A stretch of 64,000 nucleotides of DNA from Dermacentor variabilis (taxonomy: Eukaryota; Arthropoda; Arachnida; Ixodida; Ixodidae), in assembly GCF_050947875.1 (NCBI RefSeq), contig NC_134569.1, positions 188,224,067 through 188,288,066 on the forward strand. Direction: 5' to 3'. The translations under genes and the position numbers were made by a program. Shown piece by piece: positions 1 through 14,300 of the stretch (positions are counted from its first letter, which is position 1; each line of letters begins with the position of its first letter). Below the pieces are notes generated by a model. It did not search any database. It was not told the origin of the DNA and saw nothing but the letters and a program-made list of their open reading frames with translations.

Positions 1-335
1 TAACGTAAGATGGAAACATTACAAAATGGTGACACATCAAATGATAAATGGTACATGAGAGTCCATAGGATTTAGGTCAGGACTGCAAGAACCCTATGTA
101 GCAGTCAGGAAAACACACCAGCAAGGACTTTATCAACAGGGCCCCACCACTCCACACAGAGAAACACCATGGCAACCAAATGCCATGTGACCTTTTGCCA
201 TATGACCAAATACTCTTTCATTTGTGCAAATCTGTTGCAACGTGCATTTTCCCCCCTTAAATAACAATGTGCCAGGCATCATGCCTGTTTTTTCCATTAC
301 ATTCCCAGCAGTTCATTTACTGCAGTGTCACAGCT

Positions 336-340
<5 letters not shown>

Positions 341-419
<79 letters not shown>
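341..419. repeat. (GA)n microsatellite
   Basis: About 79 bases of almost perfect AG dinucleotide repeat. The Arg-Glu open frames that cross it are artefacts. Confidence 0.98.
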
Positions 420-421
<2 letters not shown>

Positions 422-775
422 CTTTATTAGAAAAACAGAGAATTTTGCCGGCGCGTATATAACCACAGCCATGCTACTCTGTATATGGATGGGGAATGGG
501 ATTAAATGATTCCAGAAAAGAGTGGGAGAAAAACAGGATAAAAAGAAATATGAAATGTCCGAGTTGACCTGTAACTAATATTTACAGGTGACATGGCGGG
601 TAAATTTAGGCTTTTGTATAGGAAGGATGCAATTTTTAAAGCTTTCCTATTTGACCAATTTCTGTCAGGTATTTGAACAATAAATCCAAAACCCGTCGCT
701 GTTTTGAAGGGCCGGGCATTGGACCTAAGATGCTCGGTAACGTTAACGGTTCGTGGCAAATCATGTCCATTTGGT

Positions 776-1231
776 GCTCAAAAAATTGTCTCTCGTCGCG
801 GTACGCGGGGCCACAGGGCTAAGATTGCTGGGCATTGCATAAAGTTCCAGTGGATACCTGGCCATGCCGGCATGTCGGGAAATGAAAGAGCGGACAAAGC
901 TGCCAGAAATGGACTCCAATACCGCAAGTTCAAAATAACATATTTTACAAAAGCCGAAGCTTCAAACATGGCAAAAAAATATGCCTATCAAGAAAAAGAC
1001 CGCATCTTGAATCTGCCGCTTCACCAAGATAACTTCCTACGTTACATTGACCCAGAAATGAGACCGAAAATTCCACGACCACTTCCTCGACACTTAGAGA
1101 CATTGTACCATCGTCTTCGACTGAACGTGGCGTACACGAACAATTATCTGTACCGCATAGGATTCACCACTAACCCATACTGTGATAACTGTCGCAACTT
1201 AGAGACAATTGAGCACATATTACAGCTTTGA
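776..1231 (+). mobile_element. LINE remnant: RNase H and C-terminal zinc motif of ORF2
   Basis: An open frame carries the RNase H signature FQWIPGHAGMSGNERADKAA. About 90 residues later it has a C-terminal Cys/His motif, YCDNCRNLETIEHIL. This order is typical of I/Jockey-group LINEs with RNase H. It is cut on both sides: the EN and RT domains are absent and the frame stops inside the zinc motif. It lies in PCID2 intron 9 on the strand opposite to the gene. Confidence 0.85.
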
Positions 1232-2307
1232 TCATCTCCATTCAGTGGGTATGTTATACACACTGGGGCCTTTTTGTACATGGCCTGAGGAGCAACACAC
1301 CTTTTCTTGATGCTAGGATAAATTTTCATGCTCAAATCAGCACCGACTTATAGCTCCAACAAAGACATCTGTCTTTATTCAGGCTGCTTGATTGAGTGCA
1401 GCAGGATTTCACTGTTGTGTTCTCTGAACAAGAACACAAAACTGTCATTCTTGTCGCAATCGAGGTGCCTTCCCGCGCCTTGTCCCCCAGCCTGTGCATT
1501 TTAGCTCGATCTCGGGGAAACGCCGCACCAGCGGCAAAAAGGTGAAAATGGCTCCATACCTAATTTCTTGTGCAAAGCATGCTTCGCCCTCCCGGAATCG
1601 AGTCATCGCGCAAACATACATCACCAGGACATGCCCTGATTGACCTCCCGAGTGGCGGCCCTCTTCACCCGAGCTTTCTTACACTGAGCAGTTCATCGCC
1701 GAGGCAGTGTTCACAGGCCCGCAACGAGTCGGTTACGTGGCACCTTTGCTCTCGCCACTTGTTATTCTCACGCTTGGTGGACTGCTACCCAGTTAGCCCA
1801 AGCACAGTGGGCGTGCATAGTTGATCGATCTTGTGGTGAGCCTTTGCCCGTAAATGCCGTGACTATAGCATTGTGTTGCAACTTGGGTTAATAAATGCAT
1901 GTTTGTTGGTGATCTGGCTCGGAGCTATCTCTGCACCATGTCAGAGAGTTGACAAACCCTACCATGGCGTCTTTGTGCAATGTGGAGTGAAGGAGCGTCG
2001 TACCCTTTCCTGATCATCGCTCATAGGGTGAGCCTTGTGCAAACTCATCTCCACATGCCGAAGAGGTTCTGCATACATTCTCAAAAGCCCATGTATTTTC
2101 CTTGTTGCTTGTATAGAGATAAAAAAAAATGTTGTGTCCGTTCTGCATCTTTTCAGTACGAACAATACAGAAACAGAAAATTATGTCACTGCATACAGAT
2201 TTTTTAAATTGGGTGGGCTAAGACCTACCTAGTCTACAAGCTATTTAAAAGTTGGAGCACAGACATGTGAAAAAGTTTAGAAATGGAGTGCTGGGAGGTG
2301 AGCTCAC

Positions 2308-2354
2308 CATTCTTGAAGTCACTGTCAAACATTGCTTTCTGCCCTACATAGTAT
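2308..2354 (-). CDS. PCID2: PCID2 exon 9
   Basis: A 47-base exon coding for [15 protein letters not shown]. The acceptor is TTTGTCTTTCAG and the donor GTGAGC. It ends one base into a codon. The expected next block (AEEYLSFAFEHC-like) is not found between 1 and 2307, so exon 10 lies outside the window. Confidence 0.95.
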
Positions 2355-5300
2355 CTGAAAGACAAATAAGTAAGTGAATAATTAAATAAAGCAAATGCAA
2401 GGCAAGGCAGAAGTAGTGTAGAAGGTAGAAGTAGTGTGTTGGTGGTATCAGCACAGAAGTGAGAGTGCTCATTACCATTGTGCCCTGCACCATAAGATAC
2501 GGTTTCCTTCCACCAGTGATCACGGCACGTCTTTAATAACTGCAGTCTAACAAACTAATAATGGCACATTTTTATACAGATTATGACAGTCCCTTGTACT
2601 TGGCATAACCACGGGTGAAAAAAATGTATGACGAGTAAGAGTGAAGGAAAAATTTCCGCAGAAACCATGTTAGAGTGACTGCCGACATTAATGCGGTTAG
2701 CAGTGAAGCAATGTACCAGCGACACACCATATTACCGCTACTCAAATTCGTCATGTATGATGTGTATATGTGTGTGTGAGGGGGGGGGGGGGGTGTACGG
2801 CAGCCGAGCTCCTCTTGTGCTTCCCTCTAGACATGCCGTGCCATCTAGCCGATGTGCGAGCATATATTCAGACAAGACTGTCTGAACATACAGACAGTCA
2901 TATTGAGGGCGCTGCCATTTTACGATCACAGCGCCATCTATAGTCCAGCGCCATGCTGGTACCTGAGATTGTGCTGGAGCATGCGTGGCAAACGTGCTAT
3001 TGATACCGAGTGGCAAGTTTTCGTGTTTTCCTTAGAGGTGTCAACAAGCTTTTGCGATAGGGAAACTTCTGAGCATGTTGTTACTAAGCTTTGAGCTTCA
3101 ATATAGTAGCCACAATATCAAGCAGCGACAAGCTTAGAGGTGCTGCCACAGCCCTGCCCACAATCGAAATTTGTCGAGTCAGGTCTGAACATTGATGATA
3201 CGTAACATAGGTTCAACATGTTATCATTGTATGTCTAGCCTTGAACTGTATTAAGGTATCACCCAGGTGGCAACAATCAGAGATGTCTCCATGTGCTATG
3301 CGGTGTGCCACACCAGCGTACATCACAATCCAAGTAACTGGCGAAGCTCTGAGGAAAGACATTGCGCTAGCTTTCGTGCTCCTAAAATTTTCACTGTATG
3401 ATTTTTTAAGCATTGTCTACCTGGCACCCGGTCATCAAGTCTTAAAAAATAAAGAACTGTAAAATAACTCGAATGGAAGGGCCGTACTCAACAAAACGTC
3501 CTCGTGATAGCGGCCACAAATATGCCACGATCAACCAGATGCACGCAACACATTGAAAGAATATGTGCATTCCTAGGTATCGAGTGGCGCCTGTATGCAG
3601 GTTCTTTTCTTTAATTGTTGCAGACGGTTCCCTGAGGCGGGGCCTCCTAGAACTCAATTGAGGACAAAGCCGTTCCTTCCAAAATGGACACAAAGCTTTT
3701 AATGTAACTAACAAAAATAGAAACACATAATATAAACACTTAATGAAAACTCATAACCAGAAATAAAATACAGTAAGAACTATAACAGTCACCACAGCAC
3801 TCAAATTAGGGGCAGACTATGAGTGTGAGCGTGCACGCAACAGTTCGACGCAGAGGGACGGAGACGAGGTGGCGAAAGCAGTGGTGTTGGTCTCACCACA
3901 ATGTCGATGTAGTTGATTGATGAGCCAACGACCACAGTGCAGTTCGGGGTTGGAGAAAGGACACAGGTGGCTTGGTGGCCTGGGCAGATGGAGGCGGCGT
4001 CTTGGCCAGGCAGCTGGGTGCAAACTCGGGCCCGTAGCCTGACTGCTCACACTCTGCCTGTGGGCACAGACATTCACCAACCTCGGGTAACAGATCGTGC
4101 GTCGGTTGAAAACCTGGAGTCTCGGGTCCGGAACCCGACGGCCCGTCTTCAGCTCCCGGTCTGGTGGCCGATCTTCACCCTTGCATCGCTTCTTCAAGCT
4201 CCCTTTCTCTTCCACCAGCGCGCCTTGTTTTTCTGCCACTCTGGCTGATTTGTCCTTTCCTGACTGGCCCCTGTCAACTCCATGCACTTTTCCGATTGAG
4301 TCATTTTCCTTTTTGTTTTCTCTTGCTTCGTCGCATGTGCTTGACGCTCCTTGACGTCGTCGTCTTTCATTCAGCACTGAATTCACCTCTGCGCAAGCAG
4401 TCTGTTGTCCTCTTCTTTCTCTTCTTTCACCACGGCACTGTTTCATGCACTTCACACATCACACTGTGCAAGGACACACTGCTGAATCAAGAGAGCTGAA
4501 AAATGAACTGCTCTTTGCAACAGCAATTTTGTTTTCTGAAGTAACACAGCGCTAGAAGCGTGGCGTCGGCTAGACAGCTTGCTGGTGAGATTGGGAAGCA
4601 CAGTAGGCATGGATCTTGTCACAGAACAAAAATTAACATGCCTTTATTTTCTTAGTCAGCACGTACGTACTGTTTTCATAATACGTCCTCGGTCAACTTC
4701 CACCAGAATGTTGGTTGCCAAGCATGATAATCTTAGAACATATTTGAACAGAATAACTTTAATGAGCGGCCATGCAGAGATAATTGATTTTATCCATTTT
4801 CAATAGTTGACCTACTTGAATCTATGCCTTTTGTTCACATCCCAGTCTGATGATGGGTGCTGAGTTCGTTGCCGTGTGCACACTGGAAACAAAATCTTTG
4901 GAACATACACGCGATGAATCTGTTGCCATCAAGTCCTTTTGCTTATGCTGGCAATCCAACGCGGATGCTTGCTTGCAAGTGCAACGAAGGAGTACACGGA
5001 GTCGTCGCGGCTAAAGATGCACTTCACATTCACTTAAAGTTATTTTCGCAACTGAATACATCACAGTGGTAGTCCATTGACCTCGAGTCATCTGGCATCG
5101 AAGCAATCACAGAAGGAACACATTAGAATCACACTAATTTGCAATGAGACCGCTACTATTCCAAGTTGCCACTGGGAGAAACGGCAATCCGCACATACCA
5201 GTGTGAGAAGGAGAGCAACGCGCTGGTTCGAGGCTATGTTCCCCCTCGCCCATAAAACAATCTATATGACAGGGGTTTGATTCCATTCAGAACAAAAGAA

Positions 5301-8300
5301 ATTTTAAAAGATTTCATTTGTCACTGAAGAATGGCACGTACTTATTGAGCCAAGTTGGCATCAAAGAGGTTAGATACAAACATATATACCACGAACTGGG
5401 TGATGTTCCCAAAGAATTTTAATCGTATTGAAATTAATTTTACTTGTACTAGTAGTATGTGCATAACGTAATGAACCTTTTATACAACATAGCGAGAAAT
5501 TCACTGTGCCAACATGTACGCATGCAGAAGTGCTTTGACTGGGGCTAGTTGGCACTTTAGTACTTTTGCCAGTACTATAAAGCTGCTGCGTGAAAGTGCT
5601 GACAGCACCGACAATGGTTGTCTGCAGGGTACGGCCCTTATCTGGCAAAACATGACGGCAGGTGCCACAAGATATGAAGAGGGCTTTCTTAGATGTTGCA
5701 CTGTTCATTACTTACCTAACATTTGCCAAAGGAGCATTCATACACACACAGTATGGCTCTGGACTTCAAACTAATCCTATCTAACCAGGTTTCCAAGTTA
5801 TTTAGATATTAAGTCCATAATCTGACTTTAGGAGAACCACTGCAAAGGCACGTGCTTAATATGCATTGCAGGGCCACATCAGGGAAGGCCACTGCTTATG
5901 CGTAAACACTTCAACTCCTCTAAATCTAATACAATATATGAGCATGCCACACGAACAGCTGCCACATTCGAAGTAACAGATAACGGCTTCTCTTGTGATC
6001 ATTAATCGTGATTGCGAAAGAAGTATTAAGTTTCAGTAGACTGCTTTCAATAGACAGCTTCAGCCGAGAGTTGCTTACGGTCTGCTCCGCCCACATTTCA
6101 TGCACTCACGCACTGCAGAGACCTGTCATTTGGATAAGCGCGCCCCCCAGAGATGCGAGCAATGTGCAGTCATCTTGGCTGCAAAACAACAAAGCCAAGT
6201 GTTCACTTTGTGGCAGTGAACTGAAGGCTGTGTTCTGCCTTCTGGAGTTGGCATGAAGAATGAGTCCAAGTTCACAAGCATTCACACAGAGTAGATGCGC
6301 ACCATTTGTAGGGATACACAGGTCTGAGTGGAGCAAGCAGTAAGCGTCAAGCTAAAGCTGTCTAATTCGCGCCACTGCTCTAGACCTCTCGGCCTAATGC
6401 CTCAGCTCCGTTTTCCTGCTGAAATGCCCCAGAAGCTGCCTTTCGCACAATGCCCCTTTCTCACTGACTCACGCACCCCAGTGGCCATTGTCCTTACCTG
6501 TATGTGACCAGCTGGGATATGCTGAAATGGTCCTTCAGTGCTGAACTCTCGATGGCCCGGATCAGGGGTTTGCACAGGTGTAGCTTGTTGATCTGGAGGC
6601 GTGTGTGCAAGACTGTCACTACATTTCTGTCATTTCACTTCTTGATACTCAACAAGCGCACACCAAGAAGCGCGAGGAAACTAGTTTCGTGATCGCATAC
6701 AGGTATGGCACAGGAAAGTATGCAGGGGCTGCTTTAGTAAACATTCTTATCTTTTTTTGAGTATCTTACGATTCATCTCACTGAGTGGTTGATTCCAGTG
6801 ATAGCGAGGGCATGGCTTCAAGCAAGCCAATGACGATCAAAAACAACAAAATATTTAAAGAATAGTTACAGAGTATGGCCATTTCTTCCATTTAACTTCT
6901 TCATACTCGTGAACAAAGTGAGCTGATGAAAAATACATAAGGAGAAATAATATCCATGGCATCAGTTTCACACACCACTTTTGCAAGTGGATAGGCGTGG
7001 TACATACAATAACAGTACAATGTCTGAAGGATTTCGAGAAAGAAAAGTTAGAATTAATGCATGAAAAAAAAATGTCCATCAGGCATAAACTTTCGAAGTC
7101 CCAGTGGAAGGCAGTGCTTCCTATTGAAGTAAATAAAAAATAAAAATGAATTCATGAATTTGCTCACTTGCATTTGGCTGCTGCTGCACTTTGGTGTGAA
7201 GTGGTGTGGAATGTTTTCTACTAGATATTTCAGCAAGAGAAATGCATGGTCTTGACCATGGCCTCCAACAACAGGCCGCATGCAATCCTAGAGGCCATAC
7301 ACCGACAAGCAAACTAAAGAAACGACAGGTTCCATCTCTTGATCTTTTTTTTATCCCTGAAGGGAAAGTTTGTGGAAACAAACAGTTTTAAGTTAAAATA
7401 ACACTCACTTACCGTATTTACTCGCATAATGATCACACTTGCGTAATGATGGCACCCCTGCATTTTGCCAAAATTCAATTTTTTTTTCTTTCCCGTGTAA
7501 TGATTGCACCCTGAACTTGTCGCAGCGATATCTTGTGTGCCCAGTCTAGTTAATGATGATCGCACTTACCATCTGTCCAATGCTACGTGGAAAACTCTTG
7601 AAGACATACCAAGCAGTCTGCATGCACCCAATACTCTTAAGCAGATGCCCCATTTCATTCCTTTCATCACTTTCCGCACTTCCACGAATAAAAAAGCTAC
7701 AACCAAATTTGCCTCGGCTTTATTACTTGTAGGCTTCATAATGGTTTTAGTCAACAACATAAAGGGCACCTTTCGATTCTTGTCGTCTGAACTCGTGGGC
7801 ACGCAACAAATCGGGAGCGGCAACAATAGTGGCCACATTTACATTGAAACGTTAGAAGTGTACCCTATTCATACGCCGATGCTTGTAACGCAGCTAAGAT
7901 ATTCGCCCACCCTTAGCGGAAATGTGCCGTATTAGGATAGCAGTGAAGACGAATGCCGCAGTTTCCGCAGCATGCCCGCCATGTGTTTCTATGTCACTGG
8001 CAGCTAAGCACACCTATCTCTGTTTCTATCCCCTCAAAGTGGACATGGCTACAATATTGTTGCAAGCTTGCCGATATTAACGATATTATTCATTACTGAT
8101 ATGGAAGAAACTGCTTCAATGCATGTAATGTACTCACGAGAAGAAAAGTAATCACATTCGGCGCCTTCGGCTTGCTCCGCCGGCCGCCATTTTTTTTTTT
8201 TTATGTCTCGCACTGACAGCGGCAGCTGCCTGCTTGTCATCCCGCAGCAAATGTGGGATGAAAAAAGAAAATGTTTCTTTTCGTGGGATATTTAACCCGC

Positions 8301-11300
8301 ATAACGATCGCACCCCTGAATTTGCGTCAATTTTTCGACAAAAGAAGTGTGATCATTATGCGAGTAAATACGGTAATCTATTTTGGTGGTTTCTTCCCTG
8401 TTACTTTCGTTTCTTTGGTTGCACAAAAAAAAAAAATTAAACAGGTTCCAACTGTATCAAATTCTCAAATCAAACACTTTGATTCGGTACAAAAGTATTG
8501 AGTTCATATTAAAGTATTCTGACAGCCTTCCCAAAAACACTTACCCAGTCATTTACAAACTCAGCCATTTTGAGCTCACCTTGAAGTAGATCTTGAACAG
8601 CTGGTTGACTAAGTTGAGCATGCCACGCCGTTTGGAGTTCTCCAAGGATGACCGGCTAGGATGAGGAGGAACTGGTTAAGAACTACCACCTTGATTTCAT
8701 ACATAGATTAGAAAAGCAGGCATTAAGTACATATAACAATGCATTCAAGAAACGATAATATATATTACCATTACATCTCTAGTGTCACTTAATAATAGCT
8801 TTTAACATAAGTAGAGTCATGGGGTTCAATAGCGATTTTCATGTAAGCATATTCTGGCGTTCATCTCAAACAGCTAGAAGAAGGAACTATCCCAACCACA
8901 CCTTTTCTCCAATCTACAAAGTGTAAATTGAGTGTTGGTTCACAACTACTGGACAAATAGTAAGGAACAATATATACCTCAGCATTAAAACAGCAACAGG
9001 TGAGTTTAATTGTGATAACATGACTTTGCTCACTATTGTTTTCTTGCATAATGTTGCCTCATTTCACACCCCTCGTCGTCTTTCAGTCAATCACTCATAC
9101 TTGTTCTTTATAGCACATATCTTTTTCTTATAACGCATAGTTTTCTTATAAAATGTAGTTTCTGGTCTTTATAACCTTGCAAAAGGATAGAAAGTTGGGC
9201 GAGTCGGTACAGTAACATGATCTTGGATTGTAGCGCGAAGTGACACAGACACAACACTCGTCCTGTCTGCTTCTAGTCTGTGTCCGTGTCACTTTGCGCT
9301 ACAATCCAAGATCATGTTACTTTATAACCTTGTTGCCACTGTTTGCGTATTCAGTTGTCCTGCTTGAATTTATTACTCCGGAGCTAGTACAAGTCACTGG
9401 CTATGAGTTCAAAAATTGTTTGGACGTGCTTTTATGACTTCCAGAAGACAAGCAAAGTTCACACTTAAGCAGTGCTCAAAAAATGACACTGCAAGACCAT
9501 GACCTCATTGCAAGCTGACAGCCTGCCTTGGCAAGGAAAGGACGGCACAAAAAAAGCATACCTGCTCTTGTCAGGTAGATAAGCACCAACCAAGGCAATA
9601 ATGTACCAGCGTGCACAAACCAATCGGTGTGCCTTACTACGGTTCCTTCCGGCTTCCCGCTATTGTTGCCACCCCTCCCTCCCTACTCACCGCCCGCACT
9701 TTCCTCTGCCCAAGTCGAACCACCACATCAACCACATCCCCGTGAAGCCAACAGACAATGAAGCCAAGGAAAGCATAGGGGGGAAACGAACTGTGGTTTC
9801 TAATTGAAATTTAGAAATTATAAAGAAAGGGACAAGTTGCGGGATCTGTACCCACATCTTTTGCAATATGTGTGCGATGCTCTACCAATTGCGCTACAGC
9901 TGTGGCTATCGTCCCGTACGCTTTCTTCAATGTTTGTGTATGTAGGAGTGGTAGCCAGCATCCCCCACGGTCATGGTAGCAGATGTAGCACATTAACTAC
10001 AGGTGTCATGTAGTCTGTGAACGTTACACACAGGCGGCTTACCAATAGACCCTCGTATGCTACCCTGAAGGCATCAAAGCTGCTCAAGTCGAGATCCTCG
10101 TGATGTGTAAATGAGAAAAGGGGAACAAAAAGCACTAAAACCTGTATAGCACCACAAAAAAAGCTTCACATAAATATAGTAAACAGGACTTGCAAGGAAA
10201 ATGTCTGGCTAGCATTCCAGAATAACATTCCTGACATAATGCTGCAATGTAATAAAGCTGTGACTCATGTTCAGCTATTCACATAACAAACATAATTGAA
10301 TGTCAGTGATACGATCACTGTTGATGCAGATTATGGCATACAGGGACATGCCTATTTCGCTTAAAATGTTCGGAAAAAGATTTAGCGCTTACTGCGGCAC
10401 TGTTCATGCTCAAATTTCGCAGAAAGATCAAATTTTGGATTCTTCGTCATTTAATAGAACTCCTGGCACAATTAATTGCCTCATTTTAAAGAAAAATGAG
10501 CAAAGTTTCCTTCGTTTATGGGGATGACAGCTGCCGCTGCCATGACAGCACAAGCGTAAACTTGTATCACTGCCTGTGGGCACTGCAGAAAAACCTACGT
10601 GAAATGCTACGGAAAGCAGTGTTTCAGGGAGGGTTGCCGTGTGTTTCAGAGGAGCAGGCAACACGCGGTAACTCTCTCTAACCAGCTGCCTTGTGGAGCT
10701 GCCAGCAGGTGGCGACACAAGTATACTTCTGCCACCACAGCAGCAGTTTGCGTCCCTATAAACAGGGCAACTTTGCACTTTCTTCTTAAGAACCAGGCAA
10801 TTAACTGTGCCAAGTGCTGCACTGAACAATGTAGACTCCGGAATGCAATCTTTCTGCAAAATTCGAGCAAGAACTGTGCAGCAGTAAGTGCAAAATATTT
10901 TTTCGAACACTTTACGCGATACATGCACTTCCTTGTGCGAATTTGTACTGTTTCTTGGCAATGGCATTGTGTACGAGATTTGAAGTTTTTGGTGACTTGT
11001 ACATTGTTGCACATGATTGTGGATGTCAAAAATCAACTCGCCACAACATGTTCAGAGGTACACTCCAAAACGTACTCAGTCTGTCCTTTCATTGTTGCTG
11101 AAGTGCTCAAAACCCCTTGAGTAAGGCTGGTGCTTTAACTGCACAGCCTGGCCAACTTTCCAGCTCGGTGGTTTGGTGAGTGATTTGTCTTGATTAACCT
11201 TGGAAACACACTGGAAACGTTGACTGCCATTCAAACATTCCGCATTGAGTTGCAAAAGCCTCTATGCTTCTGGCACACCCGCTGGTGTGTCAGAGAGACA

Positions 11301-14300
11301 GTGGCGGCTTACGCCACCACTCCTCACAACTTAATGACCTTTCCTTGCTGCACGTCATTCATCCCAATGCTCTTAGCAGAGTGACAGTAAGCTCAAGTAT
11401 ACTTAATATATGCTGCTGTGAAACGAGTCGTGGTTACTAAAACACAAAAACTGCTCCCAGGCAAGTCCACGCAGGGACGTGTCTGTATGGCAGGCTTACT
11501 GGGCTCACGTGACTTCAACCAACTGACCAGTACAGGCTTGTTGCAATTGTAGATAAATAAATTGCCCCGTCAAGCTTACCAAGTGCTGGGTAACTAAGGC
11601 AGTGATTTCTAAATGGCTGTTTCAGCAAAACCACTGGCTCATTCACACTCAGACTTTGCGCCAGAGGTGGCATTTCACATATGTATATACACGGTAGTCT
11701 ATCTTGTTTCACCCAGAGTAAGCCACAAATGTAAGTCACAAATGCAAGCCATCTGCTGTGACATGGCAATGGACGAGCAACTTCCTTTATGATAGGTATG
11801 GCGGAGCCATCCATGACTGTTACACAGCATAGCTTGCCATGTTTCACTGCAACATCGACAGATGGCCACTGCCAAGAAGAACTGCACTTCTTGTGGGGCA
11901 TCACCGTGGATGAAGCATACTTTCGGTTCATTCTTGACGAAACTCAAGATTACTGTGTCCGAAAATGGCATTAAACACACTGCTCAGCAAAATTACACCT
12001 CTGCCCAAATTTCAGTGAAAACAAGCCAGAGGCCAGTATGAAAGAGCTGTTCATACAGGGCTCCTTTATATGTGCAACAGATTATCTAATCATTTTGTAG
12101 CTTTAGCTTGCTGTTTGAAAATCTTTAGCATCCATGGAAGAATGACTGAACAGCCCACGCATGCACAGAATGCGGCTGCAACTTTCACTGACTTGTCACT
12201 GGCGCAGACTCTGAAGCAGCCCATCAGGAATTCTGCTGCCTTCTCCAACGTCTCCCCAGGTTTGCCTTTGCTCTTTTTGGACAGCTGCATGTCGGCCTGG
12301 AGAAAGTAATATACAGTGGAGTTTGCAATTAATTAATGAGTGAATGTATTTTTGAATGAAGGTTAGAATTATTTATTTTCCGTACAGCGAAAAGATGAGA
12401 TCAATTATTCACAACTGACTTTTTTTTTTGCTGTTTGTAGAGGTATATTTCTTTCTGGACAAAAGGTACTGTTTTTACAATTCAGTAAGGTTGCTTTATT
12501 TTCCAAACTGTGTTAAATATAAATTTGAAGACCTCTGCATCACACTGACATGTTATGGAACAGCACGTTGTGGGGCTCGATACACTATGAAAAACCAAAG
12601 TACCAGAAGAGAAATTAGAGGGTCTCTTAAGATCTCTCTTAAGAGGTGAATGGCAAAAGCCTACTCTTCCTCCTCTTATCATTCACCTCTTTTTCTTTGT
12701 CTCTTCTCTTTCTTCTTTTAGTCATTACTGCTCACTACTAAGCCTTTTTAGTCAGTTGTAATAAATTGTGGTCATTACAAGCCGTCGTTAGACATGTTGG
12801 TCATATCAGTCATTAGTAGTCATTACAAGTCATTTCAATCATTATTAGTCATTACTGGTCATTACTAAGCATTCTTAGTCATTTCTAATCAATTGTAGTC
12901 GTTACAATTTGTCGTTAGTCATATTGCTCATTACTGCTCACTAGTAAGCATTTTTAGTAATTTGTAATCAATTGCAGTTATTACAAGCTGCCGTTAGACA
13001 TATTGGACATTTCTTGGTCATTAGTAGTTATTACAAGTCATTAGCAGTCGTTACTACTCATTACTAGACATTTCGAGTCATTTCTGATCAGTTGTGGTCA
13101 TTACAAGCCGTCGTTAAACATATTGGTCATTTCGGAGTCATTAGTAGTCATTACTAGACATTATAAACCTCTACCAATCTCTATTATAATATTATCATTC
13201 ACTAACTGTCACTATCAATCACTTTTCATTCTTCAATCTGTCTTTAATCTGTCTTCATATGGCGTGATGACGCTTTGGCAGATACTGCCATAGGTCAGGT
13301 CTGCTGACACAAACTTCACCATGAGCCTAGAAAGACTTTTGCCTGGATATCTAAAAAAAAAGCAAAACACATGTACATGAACAGTGGCTATTTTTCTGCA
13401 GCTCTGAAGGCACAGTTAGTCGGTGGCGGAAATGCTCACACGCAGCAACGGGAACCTCCGGTCGATCTACAGAATTGTCATTAGAGTTTTCAGAGAAGAA
13501 CAAATCACTTTCTCTTTCCAAGCGAAGCTCTACATAGCTGTCTTCTGATGAGCAGTCATCAAAATACTTCTTTTCCCGCACCCTTTTATTCCCATGTGGC
13601 AGCAAGGCTGCCGTGCTCTCCGAGCAGGCGCCAGAAGGACATGCCAATGAAGACGAAGGTGCGACACAATGACACAACATGGCAGGTGCAGCCATCCAGT
13701 GTCAAAAATTGCAACTAGATGCATTTTGATAACTATATTCACCGGATGGCCGTCGTAATGCACCAATGGCGTGCTGGCAAACACCGCCACGAACGGCAGC
13801 AGTGAAAGCAATGGCACGTGAAGCAGACAACGGGGTGAAGGCACACACAGAGCTTCCCGATTTCACACTGTGGTTTTTAAGATTTGACATACAGGTGAAC
13901 CCATTTTCCTTGTGTTTGCTCTTGATAAACGTTGCTGCTTGTACAAGGCTGGTCACATTTATCGCATCAGGTAGAATATAAAGTAAAGAAAAACGAGTGC
14001 AAATTGCGATGAAAATGCAACCCACAAACAGAGCTCATCGCGGCAAGCTAAGACAAGGAAAGCAGCTGCTTTCCAGATGTTATTCTGATAGGCATGCTAA
14101 CATTGTCATGTATTTAATCATATAAAGTGGCGAAGAAGCAAAAAAATTATGAAAAAAAAAAGGTGACATAAGCTTTCCTTTTTTTGTGCCCTGCGCTGCT
14201 TCGCTGAATACAGATGTGTTGTTATGTTTCCTCTCTTTGTCTATTGTGATTGTTTTCTTTGAGATGCTTCGCCAATCTTAACATCTGCAATACTAGGCCA

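Larger units (their letters stand above)
1..2307 (-). other. PCID2 intron 9 (partial)
   Basis: Intronic DNA downstream of exon 9. It holds a (GA)n microsatellite, a plus-strand LINE RNase H remnant, and a 1375-1950 stretch that resembles an LTR only vaguely. No further PCID2 exon was seen. Confidence 0.75.
8656..12192 (-). other. PCID2 intron 6
   Basis: About 3.5 kb between exons 6 and 7. It contains a small foldback (9207-9320), a tRNA-derived SINE (9827-10012) and a large diverged inverted repeat (10335-10965). The rest is unassigned. Confidence 0.75.

Noticed and set aside
224..509. Open frames rich in Arg-Glu repeats
   Set aside because: They are translations of the (GA)n microsatellite.
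1375..1950. Possible solo LTR (AATAAA near 1890, CATGGCG after it)
   Set aside because: No inverted TG...CA ends, target duplication or second copy could be shown.
3817..4455. 212-codon minus-strand frame in intron 8
   Set aside because: Biased composition, no recognisable domain, and shorter frames on the other strand overlap it; likely chance in GC-rich DNA.
9550..9600. Donor-like GACAAGAGCAG/GTATGC on the minus strand as an extra PCID2 exon
   Set aside because: Exons 6 and 7 already join in frame with the family's spacing; an extra exon would disrupt ASDN-RSSLEN.
9879..9896. tRNA genes at 9.9, 15.7, 19.7 and 26.4 kb
   Set aside because: Promoter boxes are present, but the cloverleaf is degenerate and tails or target duplications mark them as SINEs.
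12710..13190. CRISPR-like array
   Set aside because: Units are degenerate, lack unique spacers and lie in a eukaryotic intron; it is a satellite.
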